DNA of 64,000 bases from contig NZ_AP028679.1 in NCBI RefSeq assembly GCF_037076455.1, forward strand, positions 4,231,501-4,295,500, read 5' to 3'. The notes below the pieces were generated by a model. The model was not told the origin of the DNA. It worked only from the letters and a program-made list of their open reading frames with translations, and ran no database searches. Position numbers and translations under genes: made by a program. Below, piece by piece: positions 1 to 8,734 of the stretch. How positions within the stretch are numbered: the stretch's first letter is position 1; the number at the start of each line of letters is the position of its first letter. Source of the stretch: Desulfoferula mesophila. GTDB lineage: Bacteria > Desulfobacterota > Desulfarculia > Desulfarculales > Desulfarculaceae.

Positions 1-364
1 CTCCCCGCTGATCGATTACTCCAAGCGCTACCGTTTCCTTAGCTTTTTGAGCCAACTTTTCCATTGCTGATACCGAAACTTGTCGCAAACCAAGATTTCT
101 TATAATCTTTGTATTCAGTTCTAGAATCTTATATCCGACACAATACTTGCTGTCTTCAGCGCGTTGGTGGAGGTATCCTTTGGAAACCAAAGCCTGTAAG
201 ATGCGATAAATTGTACTTTTATTTAAATTCAACTTATCGCTGAGTTCCAATACTCCGAGCGGTTTTTGCATATCAACTATATATTCCAGTATATTCAGAG
301 CTCTTTCCACAGTCTGGGGGGAATTATTCGGCTTGTTAGGTGTCATAAGGTATCTTTGATCCAT
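1..364 (-). CDS. IclR-family transcriptional regulator, N-terminal part (cut by window edge)
   Basis: About 121 codons are visible from ATG at 364 (a second in-frame ATG is at 346), and the frame runs off the left edge. Residues 16-80 form an IclR-type winged helix: PQTVERALNILEYI, then the recognition region NKSTIYRILQALVSKGYL, followed by the start of the effector-binding linker (YCVGYKILELN). IclR proteins usually sense small aromatic or carboxylic acids through a C-terminal domain that lies outside this window. The gene follows the hydroxylase/TctBAC operon in the same orientation, beyond a strong hairpin, so it is the natural candidate regulator of that operon. This stretch is visibly more AT-rich than its neighbours. 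Family is confident; the link to the operon is inference. Confidence 0.85.
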   Translation of the reverse strand, partial: MDQRYLMTPNKPNNSPQTVERALNILEYIVDMQKPLGVLELSDKLNLNKSTIYRILQALVSKGYLHQRAEDSKYCVGYKILELNTKIIRNLGLRQVSVSAMEKLAQKAKETVALGVIDQRG

Positions 365-421
365 GTTTAATTGCGCTTAAAGGGAACGAGTTACCCTGCG
401 CCGTATTTATCAGATAGTTAC

Positions 422-461
422 CGGTTTACGGCCGGGTCATGAAAGACCCGGTCGTAAACCG
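422..461 (-). terminator. Long inverted repeat downstream of tctC
   Basis: The arms CGGTTTACG-CCGGGTC and GACCCGG-CGTAAACCG face each other across a six-base loop, about ten bases after the stop codon of the binding-protein gene. There is no clear U-tract on the minus-strand side, so it may act as a transcript 3' stabiliser or a bidirectional hairpin rather than a classical intrinsic terminator. Confidence 0.6.
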
Positions 462-471
462 ATAGCCGACC

Positions 472-1455
472 TTACTTGATTTCAATCTTTGCTTGCTTAG
501 CCACCCGGACGAACTTTTCATCCTCCGCCTTTACGAAAGCGGAGAAATCCTCGGAGGTCCTGAAGAGGGGAACGTAGCCAATTTTCGCCAGCATTTTCTG
601 GACATCTTTGGTGGCGCAAGCCTTGTAGAACGCATCCTTGAGCTTGTTAAAGACATCCTTGGGAATGCCCTTGGGAGCGGCCACGCCGTACCACGCGGTC
701 ATTTTAATGGCCGGATAGCCCAATTCCGTGAAGGTTGGAGCATTGGGGAATTCTTCCAGCCGCTTTTCACCCGCCGTTGCCAATAGGCGAAGTCTGCCTG
801 CTTGCACGGGGCCCTTGAAGTCCACCAAGTAGAAGAAACTCATATTGATATGGCCACCCAGCAAAGCCGCCATCACCTCCGGGCCGGACTTGAACGGAAC
901 ATGGTTTATATTAAGATTGCCGGTGGCCATCTTTAAAAGTTCCATGCCAAAACCGCCCGAAGTACCAATTCCGCTAGTTCCGTAGGTAAATTTGCCCGGG
1001 TTCTTTTTGATATCCCCAACCAGTTCGGCCAAGGTTTTCCAAGGCGATTCCGCCGAGACCACTAGCCCCATAGGCTGTTCGGCATACTGACCCAACAGCT
1101 CGAAGTCGGAGTTCTTGTAGCGAACCTTGCGAGTCGCCACCGCCACTCCATTACTCCCGGAGTTAAAGACAAAAAGGGTATAACCATCAGGTTTAGAATG
1201 GGCCACGTATTCGGCCCCGATGGTGCCGCCCGCCCCCGTTTTGTTCAGCACTATCACCGGTTTTTGCAGGACTTCCCCCAGCGCACCGGCGATAATTCTG
1301 CTACCCATGGAGGTAGAGCCGCCGGCTCCATAGGGACACACAAGGGTAATGGGTTTGGTTGGAAACTCCTCGTCCGCCGCCAAGGCGGTAACCAGCGACC
1401 CCAAACAAAGTCCCATGGCCAATAAAACGACCAGACCACGCTTTATCGCACTCAT
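472..1455 (-). CDS. tctC: Tripartite tricarboxylate transporter substrate-binding protein (Bug/TctC family)
   Basis: Periplasmic receptor of a TTT-family uptake system, which delivers a carboxylate to the TctAB membrane pair. The start at 1455 is preferred over the upstream ATG at 1500 because GGGAGG lies just before it and a clean signal peptide follows (positive MSAIKRG, hydrophobic core, cleavage near ALAADEE). The mature protein begins with the Bug hallmark FPTKPITLVCPYGAGGSTS, whose glycine/serine loop binds the ligand carboxylate. Length of 327 aa is normal. It is last in an operon after tctB and tctA and after three molybdenum hydroxylase genes, so the imported acid is probably the hydroxylase substrate. 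Bug sequences do not reveal the ligand. Confidence 0.93.
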   Translation of the reverse strand: MSAIKRGLVVLLAMGLCLGSLVTALAADEEFPTKPITLVCPYGAGGSTSMGSRIIAGALGEVLQKPVIVLNKTGAGGTIGAEYVAHSKPDGYTLFVFNSGSNGVAVATRKVRYKNSDFELLGQYAEQPMGLVVSAESPWKTLAELVGDIKKNPGKFTYGTSGIGTSGGFGMELLKMATGNLNINHVPFKSGPEVMAALLGGHINMSFFYLVDFKGPVQAGRLRLLATAGEKRLEEFPNAPTFTELGYPAIKMTAWYGVAAPKGIPKDVFNKLKDAFYKACATKDVQKMLAKIGYVPLFRTSEDFSAFVKAEDEKFVRVAKQAKIEIK

Positions 1456-1509
1456 TTTTCCTCCCTTTCTAACAAATAGTGATCGACTCACTACGGTCAT
1501 GTATGCCCG

Positions 1510-3039
1510 TTATTCGTCATCGAGCTTTTCAACAACTTGCCGCCTTGCATTTTTGAATATTCCGAAAAGAGTGGAGCCAAGCAAAGCGATGGATAACGCG
1601 ATAGTTGTAGCCGCAATTGGTCGGGTTATGAATATCGTCAAGTCACCGTATGACATTACCAATGACTGTCGGAAGGCCTGCTCCAAAATGGGGCCAAGGA
1701 TAAAACCCAACAGAATCGGAGCTTCTTCATATTCGTATTTCTTTAAAACATATCCAACCACGCCAAAGAAAAGCATAATATAAATATCGAACACCATATT
1801 TCTGACGCTGTATACCCCTATCAAGGTAAACAAAAATATCAGAGGATAGAGTATTCTTGGCGGTATTTTCAGTACTTTAATCCACAAGCCAATCAAGGGA
1901 ATATTAAGTATGAGCAGCAATCCGTTGCCCACATACATGCTGGCGATGGTGCCGAAGAAAACGTCAGGATGCTGTTTCATCAGCAAGGGGCCGGGGGTTA
2001 TGCCATGGACAAGGAAGGCTCCCAAAAGAAGGGCCATTATCACGTTGGGGGGGATACCTAGGGCCAGCAGAGGAATAAAGGCGCCCCCAGTAGCGGCATT
2101 ATTAGCTGTTTCGGGACCTGCCACCCCTTCAATAGCACCACGGCCGAACCGTTCAGGATGCTTGGAAAGGCGCTTTTCCAAGGAATAGGACACGAAAGAA
2201 GAGAGAATGGCACCGCCGCCGGGCAATATACCCAATAAAAACCCAAGCACCGACCCCCTCCCGATGGGTCCGGCGGATTTTTTCCAATCCTCCCGGTTGG
2301 GCAGGATGTTCTTGACCTTTGTGGGCACCGTTATGGACTGGAGTTCGGTCTTCTCTATGTTGCGCAGGACCTCCGACACCCCAAACAGGCCCATGGCGAC
2401 GGGCGCTATTCCTACACCGTCATAAAGCTCAGGCAATCCCAAGGTGAAACGCAAAGTGCCGGTAATGACGTCGGTACCCACGCACCCTAAAAACAATCCA
2501 ACCAAGGCCATCATAATGGCCTTCATCAGAGAACCCTTAACCAAATACACTATGATGGTAAGCCCCATGCACATGAGGCCGAAATATTCCGGCGGCCCGA
2601 ACATGAGAGCCACTTCTGACAAAATGAAAACCGTAAAAGTAAGGGCGATGATGCTAAAGGTGCCGCCGATAAACGAACCAAAAGCCGAGATGCCCAGAGC
2701 TGGTCCGGCGCGACCGCGCCGCGCCATCTGGTAACCGTCCAGGCAAGTAATGCAGGAGGCTGCCTCGCCCGGGATGTTCACCAGGACGGAGGTGATTGTT
2801 CCTCCATACATCGCACCGTAATATATTCCCGCGAGCATGATTATGCCCGCTACTGGAGTACTGCCGAAGGTGGCCGGCAACAATATGGCCATCGCCCCTA
2901 TCGGCCCAATGCCTGGGAGCACGCCGATGAGGTTTCCTACGAAAACTCCGATAAAGCAGTAAAGTAAATTGGTTGGGTCCATTAGAAGTTGGAACCCGTA
3001 TAACGTATTGCTAAGCAGTTCCACGGTTAAATCTTCCAA
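1510..3039 (-). CDS. tctA: Tripartite tricarboxylate transporter large permease, TctA
   Basis: Large membrane subunit (509 aa, usual length about 500) with roughly 10-12 hydrophobic segments spread over the whole chain. Family signatures are visible in the first 120 residues: FVGNLIGVLPGIGPIGAMAI, GAMYGGTITSVLVNIPGE and DGYQMARRGRAGPALG. These form the TctA substrate-translocation motifs. Its start overlaps the end of tctB by 13 bases, implying translational coupling, and tctC follows 54 bases later. It forms the transport channel with TctB and receives ligand from TctC. Confidence 0.95.
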   Translation of the reverse strand: MEDLTVELLSNTLYGFQLLMDPTNLLYCFIGVFVGNLIGVLPGIGPIGAMAILLPATFGSTPVAGIIMLAGIYYGAMYGGTITSVLVNIPGEAASCITCLDGYQMARRGRAGPALGISAFGSFIGGTFSIIALTFTVFILSEVALMFGPPEYFGLMCMGLTIIVYLVKGSLMKAIMMALVGLFLGCVGTDVITGTLRFTLGLPELYDGVGIAPVAMGLFGVSEVLRNIEKTELQSITVPTKVKNILPNREDWKKSAGPIGRGSVLGFLLGILPGGGAILSSFVSYSLEKRLSKHPERFGRGAIEGVAGPETANNAATGGAFIPLLALGIPPNVIMALLLGAFLVHGITPGPLLMKQHPDVFFGTIASMYVGNGLLLILNIPLIGLWIKVLKIPPRILYPLIFLFTLIGVYSVRNMVFDIYIMLFFGVVGYVLKKYEYEEAPILLGFILGPILEQAFRQSLVMSYGDLTIFITRPIAATTIALSIALLGSTLFGIFKNARRQVVEKLDDE

Positions 3040-3494
3040 AACAATTTAACGGGTAGTTCAACTTCGAGTATCACCACGAACAAAACGTAGGAAACCAGCA
3101 CCGTCAAAAAAGAAGCCAGCAATATAGTTTTCCACTTTTGCTTTTCGACTATTCGGAAAAGGCAAATCAGGCAAAGCAACGCCGACAGAACAAAACCGGC
3201 ATATTCTAAAATTACCCCGAAGCCTAAAAGGGTGAGCAGGCACAGCCCAATTTTTCTCAGGTTAATTCCGTGCCAAGGACTCGTGCCGCTGCCGATGGAA
3301 CCGGCCGGCGCGGCCAGGAAAGCGGAGACCACCACCGGCAAGGAACTGAGCACAAGTAGTGTCCCTATCAAAAACGGCGCCATGCCGGGTCCGGGGACCC
3401 TAAGGCTACCCAGGCCTAGTATGTAGGAAACAACGGCGACCACGGCACCGAACAAAGCGATAATCAGGGCGGGTATCAGGTCATTCCTTTTCAC
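3027..3494 (-). CDS. tctB: Tripartite tricarboxylate transporter small permease, TctB
   Basis: Small membrane subunit of 155 aa with four predicted membrane spans. The first, at about residues 9-27, is followed by the typical SLRVPGPGMAPFLIG segment of TctB proteins. Two further spans lie at residues 88-118 and one at 124-145. The coding region overlaps the preceding molybdenum hydroxylase gene by 14 bases and the next gene, tctA, by 13 bases, so all are almost certainly on one transcript. Sequence conservation in TctB is low, so the call rests on length, topology and context. Confidence 0.9.
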   Translation of the reverse strand: MKRNDLIPALIIALFGAVVAVVSYILGLGSLRVPGPGMAPFLIGTLLVLSSLPVVVSAFLAAPAGSIGSGTSPWHGINLRKIGLCLLTLLGFGVILEYAGFVLSALLCLICLFRIVEKQKWKTILLASFLTVLVSYVLFVVILEVELPVKLFWKI

Positions 3495-5796
3495 TTGAAC
3501 AACCTTCTGCTTCCCTTTTAATTATCAATTCTCGCAATATCTTGTCGGGCGTGATCGGTAATTCTTTTATGCGTACACCGGTAGCGTTATAAACAGCGTT
3601 GGCTATGGCTGGAGCAGTAGCAATGAGAGGTGGCTCACCTATACCCTTGGCATTGAAAGGGCCGTGGGGATCCAAAGTCTCCACGAGTATCTCTTCCATC
3701 CACGGCATCTCGGTTGCGTTGAGTATTTTGTTGGTGGTGAAATTGTCGTTGACCACCCGGCCGTCCTTTTCCCGCGCCCCCTCGAACAGCGCGTAGCCCA
3801 TTCCCTGGGCCACACCGCCCTGAATCTGCCCTTCCACCAGCAGGGGATTTATGGCTTTGCCCACGTCGTGAGCCGCGACTATTCGCAACACCTTGACCCG
3901 GCCGGTCTCTGGATCGACCTCCACTTCCGCCGCCTGTGCCCCGAAAGCATAAGTTGGGCAATAATTGCCAAAACCGGTTTTGGGGTCGGGCGGGTTGGCA
4001 TTGGGGGGCTCATAAACCGCCTTAGCGGTCACCGGCTTGCCGAACTTCTGCACGCAGTAATTGGAGGCCTCTTCAATCCCTATGGATTGGCCGGAGCCCT
4101 CGAGATGAATCCTGCTATCGACAAAAGCGAAGCGGGCATCGTCCCCAACCTCCAATATCCGTTTGGCCGCAGCAGCAAGCTGCAGCCGCGCATCCTCCGC
4201 AGCCATCTTGACGGCATTGCCAGAAATGAAAGTGACTTTACTGCCCCAGGTCCCCATGGAAGGTGGAGTGAAGTTGGTGTCCTCGGAGGCAACGGTGATC
4301 TTGTTCAGCGGCACGCCCAGGACCTCAGACGCGATTTGGCTGAGGACCGTGTCCGATCCCTGGCCGATATCGCTTTCCCCCACGATCAGGCCTACCGCGC
4401 CATCGGAATAGACTTTTAATAAAACCTCACTGAAGTTACCCGCGCCATGCGTCCCTGCGGAACCTGACCCGGTGTGCAGCACGGAGGCGATCCCCACCCC
4501 GCGCAGGCCGCTCAAGTTACGTTTTTCTTGCCAGCCAATTTTTTCTGCCGCCTGCTCAAGGCACTCTGAGAGGCCGCAGGATGCAATCAGCCAACCCCAG
4601 GGGGTGGTGTCGCCGGTTTGGTTGGCGTTTTTCAGCCTCAGTTCCAGGGGATCCATGCCCAACTTCTCGGCGATGGTGTCCATCTGTGACTCCACCGCGA
4701 AGTGAGCCTGGGGCCCGCCCCATCCCCGCATCGCCCCGCCATATTGGGTGTTGGTGTACACGATAATGGCTTCGGTCCGACTATTGGGTATGCGGTACAG
4801 ATTTCCAATGCGGTTGCTGGTGAGTAGGGATATACCGGTGGCCTTGTTGTTGTAGGCCCCGTTGTTTGTTATCACCTTGGCCTCGCGGGCCAACAGCTTC
4901 CCGTCCCGGCTGACCCCAGTTTTTAGCTGAATGACCATGGCGTAGCGGCCTCGGGTGGTAGTGAACTCCTCCTCCCGAGAATTAACCAGTTTCACAGGTT
5001 GTCCGGCTTTTTTGGCCAGAAAGGCGGCAATGGGGTCCATGGGCAGGATCACGCTTTTGTTGCCAAATGCACCCCCTACCTTGGGCCGGATTACCCGAAT
5101 TCTGTTTTGCGGAATCTTGAGGACTTGACTGAGCGCCTTTTGATAGTTGTTAGGGTTCTGCGTGCTGACCCAGAAAGTAAGGTTGCCCAGGTGGTCAAAG
5201 GAGGCAATGCAGCAATGGGGTTCAATGCTGCAGGCCGGGATAAGCGGCGTCTTGTAAGTGTCCTCGAAGATGTAGTCCGCCTCTGCGAACCCTTTATCCA
5301 CGTCGCCGAAGTTGCGCGCGATCCTGGCGGGAATATTGTTGTCGCAATCCTCGTATATTTGGGGCGCGCCTGGTTGCATTGCTTCAAGGGGATCAAAGAC
5401 GGCGGGCAACAGCTCGTATTCCACCTCGATAAGGCCCAAGGCCTTGTCCGCCGTCTCCCAGTCCACCGCGGCCACCGCCGCCACCTCGTCCCCCACGAAA
5501 CGAACCTTCTCGTCATTGAGGGCTAACTTATTGGGCGTCACCGGCAGGTGGCAGAACTTCACCTTTTCTGTGTCGTCAGCGGTTATAACCGCCTTGACCC
5601 CGGGCAGGCTTTCGGCGGCCGCAGTATTTATGCGCTTGATAAGAGCATGGGGATGGGGGCTTCGGAAAATGCGGCCGTATAGCATGCCGGGCAGCTTAAG
5701 GTCGTCTAGGTACTTCGCCTCACCCGTGACCAGGGACTCACTGTCCTGCTTGGGGAGGCGCTTTCCTATCGCGGAATATGCTGGATTAGTCGCCAT
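3481..5796 (-). CDS. Xanthine dehydrogenase-family molybdenum hydroxylase, large (Mo-cofactor) subunit
   Basis: Catalytic subunit (771 aa) of a three-part molybdenum hydroxylase that inserts a water-derived oxygen into an activated C-H bond. The N-terminal 'a/b hammerhead' domain begins YLDDLKLPGMLYGRIFRSPHPHA (cut here for length: YLDDLKLPGMLYG then RIFRSPHPHA). Mo-pterin contacts include VGGAFGNK, GGAMRGWGGPQAHFAVE and VGESDIGQGSD. The C-terminal GIGEPPLIATAPA supplies the catalytic glutamate. The CO-dehydrogenase loop AYxCSFR is not seen, so it is not a form I CO dehydrogenase. ATG at 5796 is preferred to 5820 because GGAG sits seven bases upstream. Gene order is FAD, FeS, Mo subunit, then the TctBAC transporter. 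That context points to hydroxylation of an imported aromatic or N-heteroaromatic acid; nicotinate-like substrates and aryl-CoA are both possible. The substrate is not determined. Confidence 0.93.
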   Translation of the reverse strand: MATNPAYSAIGKRLPKQDSESLVTGEAKYLDDLKLPGMLYGRIFRSPHPHALIKRINTAAAESLPGVKAVITADDTEKVKFCHLPVTPNKLALNDEKVRFVGDEVAAVAAVDWETADKALGLIEVEYELLPAVFDPLEAMQPGAPQIYEDCDNNIPARIARNFGDVDKGFAEADYIFEDTYKTPLIPACSIEPHCCIASFDHLGNLTFWVSTQNPNNYQKALSQVLKIPQNRIRVIRPKVGGAFGNKSVILPMDPIAAFLAKKAGQPVKLVNSREEEFTTTRGRYAMVIQLKTGVSRDGKLLAREAKVITNNGAYNNKATGISLLTSNRIGNLYRIPNSRTEAIIVYTNTQYGGAMRGWGGPQAHFAVESQMDTIAEKLGMDPLELRLKNANQTGDTTPWGWLIASCGLSECLEQAAEKIGWQEKRNLSGLRGVGIASVLHTGSGSAGTHGAGNFSEVLLKVYSDGAVGLIVGESDIGQGSDTVLSQIASEVLGVPLNKITVASEDTNFTPPSMGTWGSKVTFISGNAVKMAAEDARLQLAAAAKRILEVGDDARFAFVDSRIHLEGSGQSIGIEEASNYCVQKFGKPVTAKAVYEPPNANPPDPKTGFGNYCPTYAFGAQAAEVEVDPETGRVKVLRIVAAHDVGKAINPLLVEGQIQGGVAQGMGYALFEGAREKDGRVVNDNFTTNKILNATEMPWMEEILVETLDPHGPFNAKGIGEPPLIATAPAIANAVYNATGVRIKELPITPDKILRELIIKREAEGCSSEKE

Positions 5797-6280
5797 GGTG
5801 ATTCTCCGTGGAGCTCTCACCTCGGCCTGCCTTTACACTGGTGATTGCCTCGACGATCTTCTGGTAGCCTGTGCAGCGGCACAGGTTACCGCTGATGGCC
5901 CGCCTAGCCTGTTCCTCCGTTGGGTTCGGCGTCTTCCGCAACAGGGCTTCGGCGGAAATGATCATGCCAGGTGTGCAGAAACCGCACTGTGCCGCCCCGT
6001 GCTCGATGAAGGCCTTCTGAATGGGGCGCAGTTCACCGTCGCTCTGAAGGCCCTCGATGGTGGTCACCTCGTGGCCGTCGGCCTCCACAGCCAACACCAA
6101 ACATGAGTTTACCGGCTTGCCGTCCAACAGGACCGTGCATGCACCGCAGTCTCCTGTGCCGCAGCCCTTCTTGGTGCCGGTAAGCCCGAAACCTTCTCGG
6201 ATTACATCAACCAGAGTTTGGTGGGGACTCACCGAAAGCTCGCGGGCCCGACCGTTCAGTTGCAAATTGAGCTTTGCCAT
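5786..6280 (-). CDS. Molybdenum hydroxylase 2Fe-2S subunit
   Basis: Small iron-sulfur subunit (164 aa, typical 150-170) passing electrons from the Mo site to FAD. The N-terminal plant-ferredoxin-like domain has GCGTGDCGACTVLLDGK with a further Cys in NSC. The C-terminal helical domain has QCGFCTPGMI and NLCRCTGYQKI. Together these ligate two 2Fe-2S clusters. It starts seven bases after the FAD-subunit gene and overlaps the Mo-subunit gene by 11 bases, as expected for a stoichiometric complex. Confidence 0.96.
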   Translation of the reverse strand: MAKLNLQLNGRARELSVSPHQTLVDVIREGFGLTGTKKGCGTGDCGACTVLLDGKPVNSCLVLAVEADGHEVTTIEGLQSDGELRPIQKAFIEHGAAQCGFCTPGMIISAEALLRKTPNPTEEQARRAISGNLCRCTGYQKIVEAITSVKAGRGESSTENHHGD

Positions 6281-6286
6281 GTCTGC

Positions 6287-7156
6287 CTACTCACAATCCT
6301 TAAGGGCCTTGGCGAGCCCTCGCCTGACCATGGCCTCCAACACCTGTTTTTTGTACCAAGCGGTGCCGTACACGTCGTCGATGGGTGCGGCTTCGCTGGC
6401 GGCAGCCAAGGCGCAATCCCCCAGTAATTCCTGGCTCGGCGCTTTGCCAGATAGCATCGCCTCCGCCGCATGAGCGCGCAGGGGAACGGGGGCCACCGAA
6501 GCCAGAGCTATGCGCGCCATCAAGCAGGTTTTACTTGAAGGGTCCAGCCTCAGAAAAACGGCGGCGCCTACCAGCGCGAGGTCAAGGGTTTCGCGGTAGC
6601 TGAAGCGCTGGTAAACCGCACCCGCGTTCGCCGGGAGTACCGGCACCAAAATTTGCGTGAGAAGTTCTCCCGGCCGGAGACTGGTTTTACCTGGGGCCAG
6701 AAACAGTTCCTCCACCGGGATGAATCGCTCTCCCTCCGGCCCCGCCAGCGCCAGGCTGGCGCCTAGGGCCATCAGGATGGGCGCGAAATCGCCTGAAGGC
6801 GCGGCCCGGCACAAATTCCCCCCGATGGTGGCTCGGTTGCGAATCTGCACCGACCCTATGACTCCGGCGGTCTCAGCCAAGACGGGGAGGTGTTGGGCCA
6901 CCTCGGGGGAAGCCACGATTTCACCGGCCGTTACCAATGCACCAAGGCGGATCACATGGTCCGGCTGGAAAACGATTTCACCGAGGCCCGGGATTTCCTT
7001 CAAATCAATCAAGTAGGCCGGTTGGGCATGACCCCGCTTCATTTGCACCATGAGGTCGGTGCCTCCGGCCAAGAGCTTGGCGTTTTTGACGGGATCGGCC
7101 AGCAGGCTGATGGCCTCGGCCAAGCTGGAAGGAGCGATATATTCGAAGGGTTCCAC
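6287..7156 (-). CDS. Molybdenum hydroxylase FAD-binding subunit
   Basis: Flavin subunit (289 aa) of the same hydroxylase. FAD contacts typical of the vanillyl-oxidase fold are visible: LLAGGTDLMVQMKRG near residue 30 and TIGGNLCRAAPSGDFAP near residue 105. The C-terminal CoxM-type domain follows (RFSYRETLDLALVGAAV). I place the start at the GTG at 7156, giving VEPFEYIAPSS, because GAGG lies six bases before it and relatives begin at this point; the longer frame from TTG at 7177 has no ribosome-binding site. It lacks the insert that carries an extra 4Fe-4S cluster in 4-hydroxybenzoyl-CoA reductase beta subunits, which argues against that exact enzyme. First gene of the operon; an AT-rich motif lies just upstream. 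Confidence 0.93.
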   Translation of the reverse strand: MEPFEYIAPSSLAEAISLLADPVKNAKLLAGGTDLMVQMKRGHAQPAYLIDLKEIPGLGEIVFQPDHVIRLGALVTAGEIVASPEVAQHLPVLAETAGVIGSVQIRNRATIGGNLCRAAPSGDFAPILMALGASLALAGPEGERFIPVEELFLAPGKTSLRPGELLTQILVPVLPANAGAVYQRFSYRETLDLALVGAAVFLRLDPSSKTCLMARIALASVAPVPLRAHAAEAMLSGKAPSQELLGDCALAAASEAAPIDDVYGTAWYKKQVLEAMVRRGLAKALKDCE

Positions 7157-7183
7157 GAGTACCTCACGACCAGCCAAAGGTTG

Positions 7184-7226
7184 TTTATTGTTTCAATATT
7201 TAAAACATAGTTTTATTTAATAAAAA
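7184..7226 (-). promoter_or_regulatory. AT-rich operator/promoter region of the hydroxylase operon, shared motif copy A
   Basis: Directly upstream of the FAD-subunit start. The segment starting TTTATTGTTTCAATATTT contains AAAAC-ATA-GTTTT, a perfect five-base inverted repeat at 7202-7214. A near-identical segment in the same order occurs at 9094-9136 upstream of the flavin cassette. No sequence between the two sites explains the similarity, so a common regulator is likely. The IclR protein at the left edge is one candidate. Confidence 0.55.
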
Positions 7227-7393
7227 TGATAATTAGGCGCCCAAATTATGTCAAGTCATTTATTAACTAAAGAGTCCAGCAGTGGTGAGTTTTGTGCCTC
7301 GGCTAACCTTACAATTTTGTTAATTTAATCTGGGTAGGTATTAGCTTTTCGCCAACCATAGTGGCGATTTGATCCCATAAGGCCACCAAAAGA

Positions 7394-8131
7394 CTAGCTG
7401 TTTATTTGTTTAAGGATGGGCATGTACGTTGTATCCGGGGCAAACGAACCTTGCAGGTTATTCATCCCCTGACGCAAAATGAGGGCCATTTCAGTCACCC
7501 GCATGCCCAAAGTACGGGCCGCCTGGACCGTGATTTCCGCATCCCGCTCGTTTTCCCCAAAATCGTTTTCAATAGCGGTCCGGTCCCGTTTCGTGATGGT
7601 CCATCCTGCGGCTCCCAAATATGATTGCCAGCCATCGCCCGACACGGGAATGCAATTCATAAGCACCGCGTGATGCAGCAGGAAAGTTATGGCCAGCTCT
7701 TGACCACCAAAGAGATGGGAACCTTGTGCAATTGCGCCCACCGACTTCATGAACTTGGGGGCCGCCACGTCCTTAATTTTCTTGCCCGAGTTGCCCAGCC
7801 GGTCAATGAAACACTTAAGTTGGCCTGGGATGGATACGTGATACACAGGCACGGAGTAGATGACAGCGTCGGCCTGCATCCATTTTTCCCGAAGTTCCTG
7901 GAAATCATCCTTGATGATACATTCGCCGTAATTTTTTTCCTTGGCGCAGGAAAAGCAACTATTACACGGCTCAAATTTTTTTCCCTTGAAAGAAAAAAGC
8001 TCCGTGACGACCAATTTGTCGTTTACCTCTTTGGCTGCTTCCAACGCCATTGATAGCAGATATTTGCTGTTGCCGTTTCGGGGGCTACCGGATATCCCCA
8101 GCACTCTCAACATGCTTTGTTTATCGCTCAC
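7394..8131 (-). CDS. Iron-sulfur flavoprotein, NADPH-dependent FMN reductase-like
   Basis: Flavodoxin-fold protein (245 aa) that probably carries FMN and a 4Fe-4S cluster. Residues 10-25 hold the FMN phosphate loop LGISGSPRNGNS. Residues 55-70 hold a compact CX2CX2CX8C cluster (CNSCFSC then GEC), the arrangement of archaeal and clostridial iron-sulfur flavoproteins. PVYHVSIPGQLKCFIDR is the isoalloxazine-side loop. Such proteins are electron carriers in anaerobes, often linked to O2 or H2O2 detoxification or to ferredoxin. It is the last gene of a cassette with a flavin reductase-like protein and a TIGR04076-type protein, 120 bases downstream of the former. The redox partner is unknown. Confidence 0.88.
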   Translation of the reverse strand: MSDKQSMLRVLGISGSPRNGNSKYLLSMALEAAKEVNDKLVVTELFSFKGKKFEPCNSCFSCAKEKNYGECIIKDDFQELREKWMQADAVIYSVPVYHVSIPGQLKCFIDRLGNSGKKIKDVAAPKFMKSVGAIAQGSHLFGGQELAITFLLHHAVLMNCIPVSGDGWQSYLGAAGWTITKRDRTAIENDFGENERDAEITVQAARTLGMRVTEMALILRQGMNNLQGSFAPDTTYMPILKQINS

Positions 8132-8251
8132 TTTTTAGCCCTTCGAGTTTATCTAGCAAGATGTAGACATTAGGGGAAGTTAATCGGTGGTTGCCTGGCC
8201 CATAACCACCTGTTTTTCAAACGAAGTCAATTTGCCTCCCCTATGCCCCGT

Positions 8252-8734
8252 TTATATTTCGCTCAGTTTGTAAAACTTTTTGGCACAATAGGCCAACGGC
8301 CATAACTCAGTGCCCAAGCAGCCGTCCAACATTTCAGCCAAGAAAAGGGTGTGATCGCCTGCTTCCATGTGTCGCACGACTTTGCAATCTATAAAAGCCA
8401 CGGTACCTTGGTTAAGAATAGGGTTGCCCAGGCCGGAAAATTTGAACTCCATGCCAGCGAATTTGTCAACGTCCCGGCCGGACTGGGAGCCGAAATGGTG
8501 CGCGGCCGCTTTTCCTCCCGTGCCCAGCAGATTGATGCCCAGGAATCCTTTTTCTTTTATTTGGCTGCTGGTAAAACTCTTATGGCTGAGGCTCACGGCA
8601 AGCATCAATGGCTCGCTGGACACCTTGCTCACCCAAGCCGCGGTCATGCCGAATGGCTTGCCGCCCACCGAGGTGGTCACCACCACCAGGCTGTAAACCA
8701 CCTTTCCAAGGATGCCATCCAGGTTGCCGGCCAT
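8252..8734 (-). CDS. Flavin reductase-like protein (FMN-binding split barrel)
   Basis: A 160-residue split-barrel flavin-binding protein. The N-terminus resembles flavoredoxin and rubredoxin-associated flavin reductases: YSLVVVTTSVGGKPFGMTAAW, here split as YSLVVVTTSVGG and KPFGMTAAW, then SLSHKSFTSSQIKEKGFLGINLL and SGRDVDKFAGMEF. The start codon directly abuts the stop codon of the upstream TIGR04076-like gene (TAA-ATG), so the two are translationally coupled. It probably binds FMN and exchanges electrons with the iron-sulfur flavoprotein encoded next. A more distant homologue is at 58809-59393. Confidence 0.88.
   Translation of the reverse strand: MAGNLDGILGKVVYSLVVVTTSVGGKPFGMTAAWVSKVSSEPLMLAVSLSHKSFTSSQIKEKGFLGINLLGTGGKAAAHHFGSQSGRDVDKFAGMEFKFSGLGNPILNQGTVAFIDCKVVRHMEAGDHTLFLAEMLDGCLGTELWPLAYCAKKFYKLSEI

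Noticed and set aside
3481-7156. Aerobic CO dehydrogenase (coxMSL)
   Set aside because: Subunit order and size fit, but the AYxCSFR active-site loop of form I CO dehydrogenase is not visible and the partner is a carboxylate transporter, so I keep the generic hydroxylase call.
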